DNA from: Spirochaetales bacterium
Lineage (GTDB): Bacteria; Spirochaetota; Spirochaetia; DAHUYW01
Reading direction: 5' to 3'
Assembly: GCA_027306915.1 (NCBI GenBank)
Contig: DAHUYW010000001.1
Coordinates: forward strand, 62,001 to 126,000
DNA length: 64,000 nt
This document shows positions 16,406 through 25,501 of the stretch, one piece after another. The translations under genes and the position numbers were made by a program. The notes beneath the pieces were generated by a model that made no database searches, had not been told where the DNA came from, and saw nothing but the letters and a program-made list of their open reading frames with translations. Every line of letters begins with the position of its first letter. The first letter of the stretch is position 1.

Positions 16406-16819
16406 TTACGCGGGGCGGCCTGCAGGCTTCAGGGTCAGGCCGTAGATCAACCCGAGAATGAGCATTTCGGCCAGCCCGCACGCGAGGGAATAGAGCAGAG
16501 TCGCGGCGGGGATGGTGAACATCATCCACTGCGACGCTGCCTGCATCAGCACACGGAAAAACCAGACGACCAATCCGAAGAACAATCCCTTTATGACGGC
16601 TTCGCCCGGCAGGCTCCGGTAGAGGAGGAGAAACAGCCCCGCCATGGCAAACCCGTAGATGAGGTCGATCACGAGGCCCGCCGGGATGCTTATCGATTTG
16701 CGCGCGACGGGCTCGAAGAGCGCATACAGCCTTCGTGCGAGGGGATTCGCATTCGCAAGACCGTCCATCAAGCCAAAGAGCACCCCGCTTCCAATGCTCA
16801 CCATCACGTACTTGATCAT
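16406..16819 (-). CDS. Small integral membrane protein of unknown function
   Basis: 137 residues with four predicted membrane helices (near residues 5-20, 45-65, 75-98 and 105-130) and few charged residues between them. I do not recognise a family. The start is well supported by GAAGGAGGTGG upstream of the ATG. It stands alone, downstream of the methyltransferase on the same strand with a 126-bp gap on that side and a 374-bp gap on the other. Confidence 0.6.
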   Translation of the reverse strand: MIKYVMVSIGSGVLFGLMDGLANANPLARRLYALFEPVARKSISIPAGLVIDLIYGFAMAGLFLLLYRSLPGEAVIKGLFFGLVVWFFRVLMQAASQWMMFTIPAATLLYSLACGLAEMLILGLIYGLTLKPAGRPA

Positions 16820-16945
16820 GAGAGCCCACCTCCTTCTGGTTAGGGGCCATCGAACCCCCGGATGATCTTCGAGATAGGTCGACCTCCCTTGTGCCGAGAG
16901 GTCGCCGGTGGGCGGAGCGGCTTTCGCCGGATCCGGCTTCTACTC

Positions 16946-17719
16946 CTATGCCTTCCAGGCGACGAAGAACAGCCGCCTAAACGGGAATATCACCTTCCCA
17001 TCTCGTTGGTTGGGGTATTGCCCGGAGCATACTTCGAGAACTTGATCCGCGAATTGCTTTCTTCCTTCCTCGGTGCCTATCCTCGACAAGTACGGCTTCA
17101 GTCCCGTACTCGAGTACCAGTCGATGAGGTCCTGACGGCTGTCCATGACATGGAGATAGGTCGTTATCCACAGATCCATCCGCGTAGTCAGATCAGAGAG
17201 CAGGTCATAGTAGAACGATTGGTCATGGTACGTGAGCCGTGAATCGCAACCGAGCAGCCGTTCGCACCACTCGGTTCGCTGGGATACGGCAATCACCGCC
17301 TTGTGAAGCGGAGAGTCCGTGTTGAGCGGCACCTGCACTGCGAGCACACCGCCGTCATTCAGACATCCGAACAGCCCGGGAATGATGTGCTGCTGGTCGG
17401 CCATCCATTGCAGGGCCGCATTGGAAAAAACGACATCGAACTTGCCCGAAGGATGCCAGCTCTCGACATCGGCCAGAATCCATTCGCAGGTTGGGAAGGT
17501 GGCTCGCGCCTTTTCGACCATCTCTTCGGAGCTGTCGAGGCCGGCTATCTCGGCGTTTGGCCACCTGTCACGCAAAATCTTGGTGCTGTTGCCCGGACCA
17601 CAGCCGACGTCAACGATTCGGTGTGGGTCGGATAGATCGATATGTGCGACGAGATCGCGAGACGGCAGAGTCCGCTCGTGCTCGTACTTCAGGTAAGAAT
17701 CCGGGTTCCACCGGTCCAT
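16946..17719 (-). CDS. tam: Trans-aconitate 2-methyltransferase-like SAM methyltransferase
   Basis: 257 residues. SAM motif I is IVDVGCGPGNST near residues 36-47, the acidic residue follows in AGLDSSEEMV, and SNAALQWM is characteristic of trans-aconitate 2-methyltransferase. The N-terminal WNPDSYLKYEHERTLPSRDL matches the Tam family closely. It would methylate trans-aconitate (a by-product of aconitase) or a similar acid in the cytoplasm. It stands alone with no operon partner evident. Confidence 0.85.
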   Translation of the reverse strand: MDRWNPDSYLKYEHERTLPSRDLVAHIDLSDPHRIVDVGCGPGNSTKILRDRWPNAEIAGLDSSEEMVEKARATFPTCEWILADVESWHPSGKFDVVFSNAALQWMADQQHIIPGLFGCLNDGGVLAVQVPLNTDSPLHKAVIAVSQRTEWCERLLGCDSRLTYHDQSFYYDLLSDLTTRMDLWITTYLHVMDSRQDLIDWYSSTGLKPYLSRIGTEEGRKQFADQVLEVCSGQYPNQRDGKVIFPFRRLFFVAWKA

Positions 17720-17819
17720 CTATCTGCTCCGTTCAGCCCCTCGCGCAAGAGCTCCTGCAGCGTAGGCGGTGCGGGGAACGCGCCGTGCGACACCTGGGGT
17801 CAACAAGGCGCCTTCGCCC

Positions 17820-18725
17820 TTACGCCCGCCCTTCAGACTCCGTTCTTCGATCCTTCATAAGCCGAAGGACATGGCGAGCAATGTACCAGGCGACAAGCGC
17901 CGTAATGATCACCACGACGACTATGTCGATTTCGTGACTGTAGCGCATGATGCGATCCCAGTGCTCTTTCAGGTAGACGCCTGCGACGGCGAGAAAGCTG
18001 TTGTAGATTCCCGCGCCGATAACGGTGAAGATCGAGAATCGGAGGAGATTCATCTCGGCGAGCCCTGCGGGAAGCGAGATGAGGTGGCGCACCACGGGGA
18101 TGAAGCGGCTGATGAGGATGGTGATCTCCCCGCGCCGGTTAAAGAAGCGCTCGGTCATTTCGAGGTCGCGCCGATCGAGCAGCACCCATTTCCCGAAACG
18201 CAGCACAAAAGGGCGCCCCCCGCGCTGGCCAACAAACCAAGAGACGAGCGAGCCGCAGAGACTGCCGAAGGTGGCCACGAGGATGACGACGAGGAGCGAG
18301 AAGCGGCCGTCGGCAACGAGAAAGCCCGCAAAGGGCATGACCCCCTCCGCCGGGACAGGGAAGACCATGCTCTCGGCGGCCATCGCGAGGAAGACCCCGA
18401 GATAGCCGACCGCCCCGATCACGCCCGTCGCCCAGCGGGCGATGGTCGCCGTGATTCCGCGGGCCTGCTCGGCGCGAGCAGGCTGAGGCGCTGCCGGCGC
18501 CGGGGCGGCCGACAGGGTTCCTTTGAAGAGGGAGTCGCTTGCGGCTTGGCCCGCGGGATTCTCGCTTCCCGCGGCCGGCTGGCGCGGGGAAGTCTGACTC
18601 CCAGAGCTTAGACCGCCGGCTGTCTGGGCTCCCGCCCCTTGGGCGATTACAGGCGCGGGCGCAGCCAGAAAAGCAAACAAGAGCAAGAGAGGCACTGCAA
18701 GCAAACGGGCAGCCGGTGACGTCAT
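17820..18725 (-). CDS. DedA-family membrane protein with long low-complexity N-terminus
   Basis: 301 residues. Residues 1-30 look like a signal peptide (LLLLFAFLAAPAPVIA). Residues 31-90 are Gly/Ser/Ala/Pro-rich and presumably disordered. The DedA/SNARE-associated domain follows, with VPVPAEGVMPFAGFL (pore glutamate), RFGKW, and ISRFIPVVRHLISLPAGLAEM containing the Arg that is essential in characterised members. Such proteins move or flip lipids. An extracytoplasmic linker before a DedA domain is unusual. An upstream neighbour on the other strand starts at 18891. Confidence 0.85.
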   Translation of the reverse strand: MTSPAARLLAVPLLLLFAFLAAPAPVIAQGAGAQTAGGLSSGSQTSPRQPAAGSENPAGQAASDSLFKGTLSAAPAPAAPQPARAEQARGITATIARWATGVIGAVGYLGVFLAMAAESMVFPVPAEGVMPFAGFLVADGRFSLLVVILVATFGSLCGSLVSWFVGQRGGRPFVLRFGKWVLLDRRDLEMTERFFNRRGEITILISRFIPVVRHLISLPAGLAEMNLLRFSIFTVIGAGIYNSFLAVAGVYLKEHWDRIMRYSHEIDIVVVVIITALVAWYIARHVLRLMKDRRTESEGRA

Positions 18726-18890
18726 GTTCCATCCTTGCGCGCGGCGGAAAATAGAGAAGCCTCTGGAAAACCGAGGCTCGTGGCAAGCCGCGCCTTCCCA
18801 AGTATAACGCTAATGGCGCGAGTTATCATCCTGTCGGAAAGGCTTGACTCCTTGGGCAGACAGAGTCGAAATTCTCAGCAAGTGAAAAAC

Positions 18891-20141
18891 ATGGGATCGC
18901 ATACCACACGCAACTACACGGTGACCTGGTTCGATGAGATCGGCGAGATCGATGAGAGAGCCTGGAATGCACTCGCGGAGCCGCTTCCCACCCCAATCCT
19001 CGAATGGGAGTGGCTGCGCCAGATGGAAGTATCGGAGAGCATGTGCCCGGCAACCGGCTGGACACCTGCCCATCTGACGGTATGGTCGGGCACTACCCTC
19101 GTGGCTGCGGCGCCGCTCTACGTGAAGGGACACAGCGCGGGCGAGTTTGTCTACGATTACGCCTGGGCCGATGTTGCCCGCCAGCTGGGCCTGCGCTACT
19201 ACCCCAAGCTTGTCGGGATGAGCCCCGCCACCCCTTCGGTCGGTTACCGCTTCTTGATCGCACCGAATGAAGACGAGGACGCCCTCCACGAGCTCATGCT
19301 CGCCGAGATCGACCGTTTTTGCGAGCGAAACCGCCTTTCGGGATGCAGCTTCAACTTCGTCGATCCGGAGTGGCGCGACGAGCTCGTTCGCCGCGGCTAC
19401 ACCTCCTGGACGCACCAGAGCTACGAATGGCACAACAGGGGCTTTGCGACCTTTGACGACTACCTCGGTGTCTTCAACAAGAATCAGCGACGCAACATCA
19501 AGCGCGAGCGCGCTTCGATGGAGCAGCAGGGAGTCATCCTGAAGCCCATCCGCGGCGAGGAAATCCCGAAATCCTACCTCCCCATTATGTACCAGTTTTA
19601 CGACCGGACCAATGCTCAGTTCGGCCCGTGGGCAGCGCGTTTTCTCACGAAGGAGTTCTTCCTGGGCCTCGCGGACCGCTTTCGCCACCGCCTGCTCTTC
19701 GTCACCGCCTACCGCGACCGGCACCCCGATCGTCCCATCGGTATGTCCTTCCTCCTCGCAAAGGGCGATCAGCTGATCGGCCGCTACTGGGGTTCATCCA
19801 GCATCACGGAGAATCTCTACTTCAACACCTGCTACTATCGGCCCATCGAGTGGGCGATCGAGAACGGCATCCGCACCTTCGATCCCGGGGCTGGCTCGCC
19901 CCTCAAGATCCGCCGCGGATTCGAGGCGGTGCACAACTACAGCCTTCATCGCTTCCTCGATCGACGCATGCAGAAGGTGATGGATGCCTATATCGGTGAG
20001 ATCAACGAGATGGAGCAGGAGCAGATCGACGCGATGAACGCGCGCTTACCCTTCGCGAAGGGACGCGCCTTCTTCGATCCGACCGGCGGGGGCGGAATGC
20101 CGCCGGCAGCCGAGGGCACGCCCTCGGAAGAGGAGCAATAG
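18891..20141 (+). CDS. DUF482/FemAB-like GNAT-fold acyltransferase
   Basis: About 416 residues. The sequence matches the peptidoglycan biosynthesis/recognition family (DUF482, PF04339), with WEWLRQMEVSE, an N-terminal acceptor domain, then the GNAT-like half with GMSFLLAKGDQLIGRYWG and FDPGAGSPLKIRRGFE. Family members are thought to transfer an acyl or aminoacyl group; the substrate is not known. The start is uncertain: the ATG at 18891 fits the family length but has a poor ribosome site, and an in-frame ATG at 18813 is possible. It converges with the SPOR gene. Confidence 0.75.
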   Translation: MGSHTTRNYTVTWFDEIGEIDERAWNALAEPLPTPILEWEWLRQMEVSESMCPATGWTPAHLTVWSGTTLVAAAPLYVKGHSAGEFVYDYAWADVARQLGLRYYPKLVGMSPATPSVGYRFLIAPNEDEDALHELMLAEIDRFCERNRLSGCSFNFVDPEWRDELVRRGYTSWTHQSYEWHNRGFATFDDYLGVFNKNQRRNIKRERASMEQQGVILKPIRGEEIPKSYLPIMYQFYDRTNAQFGPWAARFLTKEFFLGLADRFRHRLLFVTAYRDRHPDRPIGMSFLLAKGDQLIGRYWGSSSITENLYFNTCYYRPIEWAIENGIRTFDPGAGSPLKIRRGFEAVHNYSLHRFLDRRMQKVMDAYIGEINEMEQEQIDAMNARLPFAKGRAFFDPTGGGGMPPAAEGTPSEEEQ

Positions 20142-20151
20142 GTCCTGTCGG

Positions 20152-20901
20152 CTACTGAACGGTTCTTGTGGTGTAGACGAGCGAAATGTAGCTGGCCTGG
20201 AAGCCCTTGATGTCCTTCACGACCCCAAGGAACTTCTCGGCCTCCTGCTCGCTCCTATAGGGACCGACACGAACCCGAAAGAAGGTGGTGTTGCCCACCT
20301 GGTGGGTCGTGACGAGACTCGTAAGCCCCTTGCCATCCAGAAGCTTCTTCACCTCTTCGGCCCGAAAGCTGCTTTCGTAGGAGCCCGCCTGGATCCAGTG
20401 CTCGGTAACCCGCACCGCGTGGACCGCCGGGGCGGGCGCAGGGCGAGCGACTGCCGGGCGCAGCGCCGGGGCTGAGACCTTGGTGACGACCTTCGCGGCA
20501 GGTGCCGGGACGGGCTGAGCCGGCGGCGTCACGGCCGTAGCGGCAGGTCCGGAGGTGGCCGGCGGCCCGGCCTGGGGCGCCGGCGCGGCCGGGAGGTTCC
20601 CTCCCGTCGCGGATTGAGGGTTCTGCCCGTAGATTATCGTGAAGTTGCCGCCCGTCTCATCCTTAGGCTGCGGCCCTTCGCCTAGGCCGGGATAGGCGTT
20701 GTTTTGAGTCTTCGCCCATTCGTACGGATCGAAGGTTACCTTGGCGTTCGTGGGATTCTGTGCGGCGACTGCCTGGGGCGTCCGCTGGCCTCCCGGAAGA
20801 AACCAGATGACGCCGACGCCCACTACGACGAGAACGAAGAGCGCCACCGAAAAGATGATCCACAGGACCTTCTGCTGTTCTGTCGTCCCTTTCTCACTCA
20901 T
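20152..20901 (-). CDS. SPOR-domain cell-envelope protein
   Basis: 249 residues. One transmembrane helix (residues 13-33, VLWIIFSVALFVLVVVGVGV) is followed by a long Ala/Pro-rich periplasmic linker (60-160), then a C-terminal SPOR domain (165-245: WIQAGSYESSFRAEEVKKLL... FFRVRVGPYRSEQEAEKFL). SPOR domains bind denuded septal peptidoglycan, so a role in division is likely. The start overlaps the coaE stop by four bases. Confidence 0.85.
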   Translation of the reverse strand: MSEKGTTEQQKVLWIIFSVALFVLVVVGVGVIWFLPGGQRTPQAVAAQNPTNAKVTFDPYEWAKTQNNAYPGLGEGPQPKDETGGNFTIIYGQNPQSATGGNLPAAPAPQAGPPATSGPAATAVTPPAQPVPAPAAKVVTKVSAPALRPAVARPAPAPAVHAVRVTEHWIQAGSYESSFRAEEVKKLLDGKGLTSLVTTHQVGNTTFFRVRVGPYRSEQEAEKFLGVVKDIKGFQASYISLVYTTRTVQ

Positions 20902-21521
20902 TGATCGACCTCGAAGCGGGTGAGGATAGCCGTGAGCCGCGCCTCGAGCCCGTGCGCCGCCCCCGAGTTCCTCACCACTTCAATATCGACACTTTCCGGG
21001 AAGGATTGAGGGGAGAGTTGACGCTGCGACCAGATTCTCCGCGCGACCTGAAGCAGCGAGAGGCGATCCCTGCGAAGCGCCCTCCAGATTCGCACCGGGA
21101 GGGATGCGCTCACGTAGAGGACGAGGTCGCACAGGCGATGGAGCCCCATCGGGAAAAGCAGGGCAGCATTGACTGCAAAGCGGCCGTTCGCTCGGTCGGA
21201 TTCGCCGGTGCCGCGCCTCTTGTCCATCCGGCGTCCCACAAGGCGCTCGACTGCGGCGACCATGACCGGATGGACGATCGCCTCAAGCGCTGCGCGCTCT
21301 TTGACGTCGGCAAAGACAAGCGCTCCGAGCCTTCGTCGGTCGATCCGGCCCTCGGGTGTGAGCACCCCCGCGCCGAAGCGCGCGACCACCGCATCCCGCT
21401 CAAAGACAAGGGCGTCATGGCCGAGCCGGTCGACGTCAACGACCGTGAATCCGCGGCGGGCCAGGATCTCGGCGACCCGATTCTTTCCGGCACAATACTT
21501 TCCCGTGATCCCGATTACCAT
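20898..21521 (-). CDS. coaE: Dephospho-CoA kinase
   Basis: 207 residues. Dephospho-CoA kinase phosphorylates the 3'-OH of dephospho-CoA in the last step of CoA synthesis. Family motifs are VVDVDRLGHDAL (the DxD of the substrate site) and the HPVM motif in IVHPVMVAA. The P-loop GKYCAGKN has Asn where Ser/Thr normally follows the Lys. It is followed immediately by the SPOR gene and preceded by polA, in the run fliS-flgN-polA-coaE. Confidence 0.88.
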   Translation of the reverse strand: MVIGITGKYCAGKNRVAEILARRGFTVVDVDRLGHDALVFERDAVVARFGAGVLTPEGRIDRRRLGALVFADVKERAALEAIVHPVMVAAVERLVGRRMDKRRGTGESDRANGRFAVNAALLFPMGLHRLCDLVLYVSASLPVRIWRALRRDRLSLLQVARRIWSQRQLSPQSFPESVDIEVVRNSGAAHGLEARLTAILTRFEVDQ

Positions 21522-21543
21522 CCTGACATCCGGACCCGATTCG

Positions 21544-24480
21544 TCAGTGGAGGTCTCCCCAGCTGCCGCCGGTCTCGACGCTCACGCGAAGGGGCACATC
21601 GAGCTTGACAGCCGACTCCATCTCCTCCTTGAGCAGGGCCATGAGCTGGGTCACCTCGATCTCCGGAGCTTCGAAGATAAGCTCATCGTGAACTTGGAGG
21701 ATCATCTTCGACTTCAGCCGCTCCTTCTTGATGCGCGCGGCGACCGCCAGCATCGCGAGCTTCACGATGTCGGCCGCGCTGCCCTGGATGGGGGTGTTGA
21801 CCGCGATGCGCTGCGCCGCCATCTGCTCGGTTCGGTTGCGGCTCGTGATTCCCGGCACAGGACGCCGCCGGCCGAGAAGGGTTTTGACGTAGCCGCTTTC
21901 CTTGGTCTTCTCGGTCGTTTCGTCGATGAACTTCCTTATCCCGCTGTACTTCTGAAAGTAGGCTTCGATGAACTGGCTCGCGACATTGCGCGGAATCGAG
22001 AGCTCGCGCGCGAGGCGGAAGGCCGACATTCCGTACATCACTCCGAAGTTGATGGTCTTCGCAATCCGCCGCTGGTCCGGGCTCACCTCGCCCTCGGGAA
22101 CGCCGAAGATAAGCGAGCCGGTTTGCGCATGTACGTCGCTCCCCGCCTTGAAAGCCGTGCGCAGGGCGGGATCCCCGGAAAGGTGGGCCAGCACGACCAG
22201 CTCGATCTGAGCGTAGTCCGCGCTCACGAAGACCTTCCCCGCTTCGGGGACGAAGGCCGAGCGGATTTGCCTTCCCTCTTCCTCGCGAATCGGAATGTTC
22301 TGCAGATTCGGGTCGCGGCTTGCGATCCGCCCGGTCGCAGTTCCGGTCTGAACGAAGCTGGTGTGGATGCGCCCGGTCTCGGGGTTGATGAGGGTCGGCA
22401 GGGTGTCGACGTAGGTGCTCTTGAGCTTCGAGAGGAGGCGGTAGCGGAGCAGCAGCCGGGGCACCTCTCCGGCGGGACCCTCCTCCTGGGCGAGCTCTTC
22501 GAGAACGGCGGTATCAGTCGAGTAGCCGGTCTGCGTCTTTTTCGTCGGCTTGAGGTGCAGGTCGTGGAAGAGGACCTCCTGAAGCTGTCGCGTGGAGTTG
22601 AGATTGAACTCGCGTCCGCTTGCTGCGTAGATCCCTCCCTCGAGCTCGCCGAGCTCCTTTCCCAGCTTTGTCGCGAAGCGCTTCAGCACCTGCGGCAGGA
22701 GGCGAATCCCGGTGAGCTCCATCTCCGCGAGGACCGGGATGAGCGGCATCTCCACCTCGAAGAAAAGGCGCGCGAGGTCGTGCTCCCGGAGAAGCGGCTC
22801 GAACTTCTCGTAGAGCCTGAAGGTTATGTCGGCGTCCTCGGCTGCGTACTGGGTGGCCGCATCGGCAGGCACCGCGTCGAAGGTCTCGCCCTTCGGAACG
22901 ACATAGCCGAAATGAATCGTCTTGTAGTCGAGATACCATTCGGCGAGATCATCCATGTTGTAGGTAGCGCGCGAGCTGTCGATGAGCCAGGCCGCGATCA
23001 TGGTATCGAACCAGGGACGGAAGGCGGCCCCCCACCTCGAGAGGACCTTGAGATCGTACTTGATGTTCTGCCCGATGATCTCGACCGACGGGTCCGAGAA
23101 GAGCGAGCGAAGCCGCTCTCGAACCACACCCTCGGCAAGGCAGGTCGCCCCGGCGGCCTTCAGCGGGATGTAGCAGGCCTCGCCTGCCTTCACCGCGAGC
23201 GAGAAGCCGACCGGCCGCGCGAGCGTCGCGTCGAGGTTGTCCGTCTCGGAGTCGAAGGCGAAGCGCTTGGCTGCGCGCGCACGCGTGATCCAGAGGTCGA
23301 GCTCAAGGACGTCGGTGACCGTCGTGTAGCGCCCGCGCTTTGGCTCGGCAAAGGCCTGGCTTCGGCGCAACTCCTCGGCAGCCTTGGCTCCGCCCGCGAT
23401 CTTCGCGCCCCCTGCGGCACCGCCTGCAGCGCCCCCCGTAGCGGGCTCTTCGGCGCCCGCTTCCTCTCCGGAGGATGCTTCGGTGGGAGCGACGCCGGTG
23501 GGGCCGGCCGCCCTCCGAGCACCCCGGCCGCCGCGGCCTTTTCGCGCGGCTGCCGTCTCCGCCCCTGCCGCCGCTTCGGTCGCTTCGGCGGCGCCTCCCG
23601 CCCCCCCGTGCGCCACGGCGGCCGCCTGTGTCGCGAGTCCCCGTAGGCCTTCCCGCTGGAAAAGCGGCGCCGCTGCGGCGAGGTCGAGCGATCGGACGAG
23701 TAGGGCTTCCGGCGCCGCCGCGGTGGACGGAAGAGGGACATCGGTGCGCAGGGTGATGAGCTTCCGGCTCAAATAGGCGTTCTCGCGATCCTCGGCGAGC
23801 TTCTCTGCCTGGCTCTTGGGTGCCTTCTCCAGATTCTTGTAGACTCCATCGAGGGTATCGAAGTCCTGCAGGAGCTTTGCGGCGCTCTTCGGGCCGATCC
23901 CGCGCACGCCGGGGACGTTGTCCGATGCATCCCCGATGAGGGCGAGATAGTCGAGGATCTGGTCGGGGCGCACGCCCCAGTCGCGGACGACCTCCGCCGG
24001 CCCGAGCTCCTCGTAGCCTCCCTTCTCGGGACGCAGAACCTTGACGGGACCCGCGACGAGCTGGAGGAGATCCTTGTCGCCCGAGATGATGTAGCAGGAG
24101 CGACCTTCGCTCCTGCAGCGCTCGGCGAGGGTCGCCATGACGTCGTCGGCCTCGAAGCCTTCGGAGCGGATTACGGGCACCCCGAGGGCCGCGAGGATCT
24201 CCTCGATGGTCGGGACCTGCTCGTGCAGCTCGTCCGGGGTTTTTTCGCGCGTCGCCTTGTAATCGGGGTACTGCTCATGGCGGAAGGTGGGTGCTCGCGA
24301 ATCCATCGCAACCGCAAAATAGCGAGGCTTGTACTGATCGAAGAGGCTCAACAGCGTGCGGAAGAATCCGAACATGGCCGAAACGTTGCGCCCTTGCTGA
24401 TTCTTCAGAGGGTTTCGAATGAAAGCAAAATAGGACCGGTAGACGAGGGCGTATCCATCCAGTAGATACAGCTCATTCAT
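21544..24480 (-). CDS. polA: DNA polymerase I
   Basis: 978 residues. The 5'-nuclease domain is 1-270 (LLDGYALVYRSYFA, EADDVMATLA, GDASDNVPGVRGIGPKSA). The 3'-5' exonuclease appears active: FDSETDNLD, NIKYDLKVL and YAAEDADITFRL carry the acidic ligands and Tyr. The polymerase has motif A DYAQIELVVLAHLSGD, motif B RRIAKTINFGVMYG and motif C QVHDELIF. Between the nuclease and exonuclease domains is an about 100-residue Ala/Gly-rich insertion (about 285-385) not usual in the family. It fills gaps and removes RNA primers. Its ATG overlaps the flgN stop. Confidence 0.97.
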   Translation of the reverse strand: MNELYLLDGYALVYRSYFAFIRNPLKNQQGRNVSAMFGFFRTLLSLFDQYKPRYFAVAMDSRAPTFRHEQYPDYKATREKTPDELHEQVPTIEEILAALGVPVIRSEGFEADDVMATLAERCRSEGRSCYIISGDKDLLQLVAGPVKVLRPEKGGYEELGPAEVVRDWGVRPDQILDYLALIGDASDNVPGVRGIGPKSAAKLLQDFDTLDGVYKNLEKAPKSQAEKLAEDRENAYLSRKLITLRTDVPLPSTAAAPEALLVRSLDLAAAAPLFQREGLRGLATQAAAVAHGGAGGAAEATEAAAGAETAAARKGRGGRGARRAAGPTGVAPTEASSGEEAGAEEPATGGAAGGAAGGAKIAGGAKAAEELRRSQAFAEPKRGRYTTVTDVLELDLWITRARAAKRFAFDSETDNLDATLARPVGFSLAVKAGEACYIPLKAAGATCLAEGVVRERLRSLFSDPSVEIIGQNIKYDLKVLSRWGAAFRPWFDTMIAAWLIDSSRATYNMDDLAEWYLDYKTIHFGYVVPKGETFDAVPADAATQYAAEDADITFRLYEKFEPLLREHDLARLFFEVEMPLIPVLAEMELTGIRLLPQVLKRFATKLGKELGELEGGIYAASGREFNLNSTRQLQEVLFHDLHLKPTKKTQTGYSTDTAVLEELAQEEGPAGEVPRLLLRYRLLSKLKSTYVDTLPTLINPETGRIHTSFVQTGTATGRIASRDPNLQNIPIREEEGRQIRSAFVPEAGKVFVSADYAQIELVVLAHLSGDPALRTAFKAGSDVHAQTGSLIFGVPEGEVSPDQRRIAKTINFGVMYGMSAFRLARELSIPRNVASQFIEAYFQKYSGIRKFIDETTEKTKESGYVKTLLGRRRPVPGITSRNRTEQMAAQRIAVNTPIQGSAADIVKLAMLAVAARIKKERLKSKMILQVHDELIFEAPEIEVTQLMALLKEEMESAVKLDVPLRVSVETGGSWGDLH

Positions 24481-24947
24481 GTAGTAATGTCTATCATGGA
24501 TGGAACTCCCACGTCACCATAGGGAGACTTCGGCCGCTTCGGAATACGAAGGGAGGCGATTTCTTGGCGGAGCATGTCGAGGTTCTTCTTGAGGAGGTTG
24601 CGATTGCGCTCGTTGCGGGCGAGAGCTTCCGTCTTTGCGCGATCGAGGGAGGCCGCAAGAAGCGGGATTTCGGGCTCGGCCTCCGGATAGGCCATCCGGT
24701 AGAGGTCGGTGAGGGGGTCGATGACCTTTTGGAAGGCGTAGATCTCCTCGATTATCCCCTTCTCGAGCTCGATGTGCGCCTGAAGGCGCTCCATATCCCC
24801 CGATTGGATCGACTCCTCCTGCCCGTCGAGAATAGTGAGGTACTGCTCGAACTTCGTTCTCTGGGTGACGAGATGACCCTTCAGACGCTTGAGGAGGGCA
24901 ATCCGCTCTTCGACGGTCTTGACGTCGCTGCCTTTCTCGTTGGACAC
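24477..24947 (-). CDS. flgN: FlgN-like flagellar chaperone
   Basis: 156 residues, mostly helical and coiled-coil, matching the FlgN shape (TVEERIALLKRLKGHLVTQR... LEKGIIEEIYAFQKVI... NLLKKNLDMLRQEIASLR). FlgN escorts the hook-filament junction proteins FlgK/FlgL to the export gate. The GTG at 24947 is preceded by GGGAGGGTGG, so longer frames are unlikely. The gene lies between fliS and polA and overlaps the polA start by ATGA. Sequence conservation in this family is low, so the name rests partly on the fliS neighbour. Confidence 0.72.
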   Translation of the reverse strand: MSNEKGSDVKTVEERIALLKRLKGHLVTQRTKFEQYLTILDGQEESIQSGDMERLQAHIELEKGIIEEIYAFQKVIDPLTDLYRMAYPEAEPEIPLLAASLDRAKTEALARNERNRNLLKKNLDMLRQEIASLRIPKRPKSPYGDVGVPSMIDITT

Positions 24948-24991
24948 TCCACCCTCCCGCACACGGGGAAATCCGGCCGCCAACCGGCAAC

Positions 24992-25414
24992 TCACCCGGC
25001 GATATTGACTCCGCTTCGGGCGGCTTCCACCTCGATCCCGGTCTTGTTGATCTGCACCCAAGCCTCGCGGAGCTCGGCGAGCATCGAGCGCACGTTCCCC
25101 AGCATCTCGGGACTCTTCTTGATGTTGGCTTCGGTGAGGTGCTGGCGGAAGAACATGTAGAGGCTGAAGAGCCCGCGCGCGATCTCCCCCCCTCGATCGA
25201 AGTCCAGCGAAACGGTGAGCTCGGTGATGAGGTCTTGAGCCTTCACGATCGAGTTGTGGACCGCATCGAGCTTTCGGTTGTCGCTTCCCAGAGCCTCGAC
25301 GGCGAGATCGATCTGTCGAATGGTCTCGTCGTAGATCATGATAATCAGCTGGCCCTGGCTCGCGGTCCTGATTTTGGTCTCCTTGTAGGCGTTGAGCGGA
25401 TTTATCTTGCCCAA
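24992..25414 (-). CDS. fliS: Flagellin export chaperone FliS
   Basis: 140 residues. The N-terminal NPLNAYKETKIRTASQGQLIIMIYDETIRQIDLA matches the FliS signature, and the helical C-terminal half (FSLYMFFRQHLTEANIKKS) fits. FliS binds unfolded flagellin and prevents early polymerisation. Translation seems to start at TTG (25414), with GGGAGG about 10 bases upstream. A candidate flagellar sigma-28 promoter lies about 40 bp upstream. Confidence 0.92.
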   Translation of the reverse strand: MGKINPLNAYKETKIRTASQGQLIIMIYDETIRQIDLAVEALGSDNRKLDAVHNSIVKAQDLITELTVSLDFDRGGEIARGLFSLYMFFRQHLTEANIKKSPEMLGNVRSMLAELREAWVQINKTGIEVEAARSGVNIAG

Positions 25415-25448
25415 GATGACACTCCCTCCCGGCTGGATATCGTAGTTA

Positions 25449-25475
25449 TTATCGACGGGCTACCCCGTAATATTG
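25449..25475 (-). promoter_or_regulatory. Candidate sigma-28 (FliA) promoter upstream of fliS
   Basis: On the - strand, CAATATTA (25468-25475), an 11-bp gap, then GTCGATAA (25449-25456). The -10 matches seven of eight bases of the FliA consensus GCCGATAA; the -35 matches four of eight of TAAAGTTT. No good sigma-70 promoter is seen in the 87-bp gap. The placement upstream of a flagellar chaperone supports the call. Confidence 0.5.
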
Positions 25476-25501
25476 ACAGCAATTCCTCGGCCGGGAGCGC
25501 A

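Noticed and set aside
21169..23646. 825-codon open frame on the + strand
   Set aside because: It lies opposite polA, has the skewed Arg/Glu/Leu content of antisense frames in GC-rich DNA, and no domain. polA is certain.
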